Origin: Christensenella sp. UBA1750 | Lineage (GTDB): Bacteria > Bacillota > Clostridia > Christensenellales > UBA1750 | NCBI GenBank assembly: GCA_002315655.1 | Contig: DCHO01000075.1 | Coordinates: forward strand, 1 to 6,685 | Length of the DNA: 6,685 nucleotides | Direction of reading: 5' to 3' | Shown here: positions 5,288-6,685 of the stretch, one piece after another | Layout: each line of letters starts with the position of its first letter | How positions within the stretch are numbered: position 1 is the stretch's first letter | Program-made: the position numbers and the translations under genes | Notes under the pieces: model-generated | What the model saw: the letters and a program-made list of their open reading frames with translations, nothing else | Told to the model about the DNA's origin: nothing | Databases searched by the model: none

Positions 5288-6685
5288 CTATTGTGCGTCC
5301 AGCAGAGCAAGGAACTGCTTTTCGGGAAGAGGGCTGTAATAATAGTAGCCCTGGATGTAGTCGCAGCCGCAGTCTCTAACGGCTTTCATTTGCGCTTCGT
5401 TTTCCACGCCTTCTGCGATGACCTTTGCGCCCAGCTTGTGCGCCATGTCGGTCAGCGACTGCACCACGCCGAACACTCTGTCGCTGCCGACGATTTTTCG
5501 TGCAAAACGCACGTCCAGCTTGATGATGTCAAACTCGTAATCGGTAATCATACCAAGAGAAGAAAAGCCGCTGCCGAAATCGTCCACCAGTATGGAAGCG
5601 CCGTGCCTGCGCAACGCGGAGATGGTGGATAAGGTGTTGGCGGAAATATCCTCATAAGCGGATTCCGTAATTTCATAGCGATGCCATTTCTGATCGTGAG
5701 AGGATTCCTGCAGCGTGGCATACAGGTCGTTCATCATGGAATGATCGTATAGATCCATACGGGACAGATTGACGGACACGGGGACGATGCTTTGCCCTGC
5801 GGAAAGGCAGGACTTAATCATGGCATGGACACGCCTTGCAATGATGCGATCCAGATTGGAGATCATGTCCTTCTTTTCCAGAACCGGGATGAAAACCGAG
5901 GGAGAAATGATGCCCTTTTCGGGGTGAATCCATCTGGCCAAAGCCTCCGCCGAGACGATTTTGCCGGTTTGGCAGTCCACAATGGGCTGATAGTACGGAA
6001 CAAACTGCTCCCGTTCAATGGCATTGTCAATCTCCCCGAGAACCTCTGTTTCATCCCGATAGCTGTTCTCCGCTTTTTCATCGTATTCTGCATAGAACTT
6101 ACTGCCGGAATTGTGAATAAAATGCAGAGCGGTGCGGGCTCGGTCGCACATGGCGGTGATCGGAATGTCCTTATCCGTGATTTCGTAGATGCCGCAGTTG
6201 AGCAGCACATGAACGGTTCTGCCCTTTTCCGTGTAGGGCATTTTGCAGAAATCGTCCAGAAGATCGCGGCGTAGATTTTCCTTTCTGACAATGCAGACAA
6301 AGTGATCCGCTTCGGTGCGCCCGATGATCTTGGGTAAGAAAGGCGCCTGAGAAAGATGCCCGGCAACAGCCAGAAGGAAACGGTTTGCGCCGGTGATGCC
6401 AAAGATGGAATTGATGGTTTTGAATGAAACCACATTGAAATAGAGAAGAACGTAAACGCCGGTTTCTTCCGAATGGATAATCTTTGCGGCTTTCCTATTG
6501 AAGCCCTCGCGGCTGAGAACCTTTGTCAGAGAGTCGATTTCGATGCTCTCCGCCTGATACACGCTCTGCCACATGATGACCAAGGCGGCCACAGTAAAGA
6601 TGGAAATGGCAAAGGTGACGATAGCGGAGCCTAACAGACCTACGGAGTCCTGCGGCCCGAAAATATAGGGGTTCAGGCTGGAATA
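5288..6685 (-). CDS. Membrane GGDEF-EAL protein, predicted cyclic-di-GMP phosphodiesterase (N-terminus outside window)
   Basis: Open from the right edge to the TAG at 5288-5290: 465 visible residues, N-terminus missing. Counting from the edge, residues about 16-39 are a transmembrane helix (VGLLGSAIVTFAISIF and onward), so the cut-off part probably holds a membrane or extracellular sensor. Residues about 50-205 are a GGDEF domain that has lost its function: the signature is EADHF (125-129), and the metal-binding DxD and ND positions are also replaced. Residues about 215-465 are an EAL domain with the full catalytic set: EAL (247-249), Asn306 in VSVNLS, EITE (338-341), DDFGSGFSSL (368-377), Lys389, EGVE (425-428) and QGY (445-447). 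It should hydrolyse c-di-GMP to pGpG, with the dead GGDEF possibly acting as a GTP-sensing or structural part. A GTG at 6592 is not the likely start, because it would cut the helix. It converges on the cohesin genes. Confidence 0.92.
   Translation of the reverse strand, partial: YSSLNPYIFGPQDSVGLLGSAIVTFAISIFTVAALVIMWQSVYQAESIEIDSLTKVLSREGFNRKAAKIIHSEETGVYVLLYFNVVSFKTINSIFGITGANRFLLAVAGHLSQAPFLPKIIGRTEADHFVCIVRKENLRRDLLDDFCKMPYTEKGRTVHVLLNCGIYEITDKDIPITAMCDRARTALHFIHNSGSKFYAEYDEKAENSYRDETEVLGEIDNAIEREQFVPYYQPIVDCQTGKIVSAEALARWIHPEKGIISPSVFIPVLEKKDMISNLDRIIARRVHAMIKSCLSAGQSIVPVSVNLSRMDLYDHSMMNDLYATLQESSHDQKWHRYEITESAYEDISANTLSTISALRRHGASILVDDFGSGFSSLGMITDYEFDIIKLDVRFARKIVGSDRVFGVVQSLTDMAHKLGAKVIAEGVENEAQMKAVRDCGCDYIQGYYYYSPLPEKQFLALLDAQ

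Noticed and set aside
5243..5632. A plus-strand open frame of 129 codons opposite the EAL domain
   Set aside because: The minus strand carries every catalytic EAL motif across this stretch; the plus frame has no ribosome binding site and no recognisable family.
1..6685. CRISPR array, tRNA, rRNA, insertion sequence or phage genes
   Set aside because: No regularly spaced repeats, cloverleaf, rRNA motifs, transposase or integrase sequences were seen on either strand.

Overview
The window looks like a chromosome segment of an anaerobic, gut-type Bacillota, most likely a clostridial Oscillospiraceae/Ruminococcaceae relative. The grounds are strong AAGGAG-type ribosome binding sites, secreted cohesin and type I dockerin modules, an InlB/Listeria-Bacteroides B-repeat, and a Firmicutes-style membrane GGDEF-EAL protein. 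The genus cannot be fixed from the sequence alone.

Layout. (1) Positions 1-1092 hold the end of an RpiB/LacA/LacB-family sugar-phosphate isomerase, cut by the window edge and broken by an in-frame TAA at 26-28. A protein-tyrosine-phosphatase-like gene (409-1092) follows 2 nt later, and the pair closes with a strong hairpin (1101-1149). (2) Positions 1150-1442 are AT-rich and non-coding. They carry a good extended -10 promoter (1312-1340), a perfect 12-bp inverted repeat overlapping its -35 box, and a leader of about 95 nt. (3) Positions 1443-5114 hold three co-directional genes for exported proteins: a 683-residue protein with two cohesin-like modules, three tandem beta-rich repeats, a pre-dockerin module and a C-terminal type I dockerin; a small cohesin-like protein ending in a sorting-signal-like APETND motif plus a hydrophobic segment; and a cohesin-like protein with an InlB B-repeat and a C-terminal transmembrane anchor. 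A 13-bp perfect hairpin lies between the first and second of these, and the second and third overlap by 101 nt. (4) A bidirectional hairpin terminator (5187-5220) separates them from a convergent minus-strand gene (5288 to the right edge), a membrane protein with a degenerate GGDEF domain and a complete EAL domain, predicted to degrade cyclic di-GMP.

How the parts may work together. The three exported genes read as a compact cell-surface cohesin/dockerin cassette: one secreted piece that can both dock and be docked to, and two cell-bound cohesin-like pieces with different anchors. No glycoside hydrolase or other obvious catalytic partner lies in the window, so the enzymes or adhesins it may display must be encoded elsewhere. 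The neighbouring c-di-GMP enzyme could be a regulator of surface state, but adjacency is the only evidence. The upstream isomerase/phosphatase pair is a separate transcription unit with no evident link.
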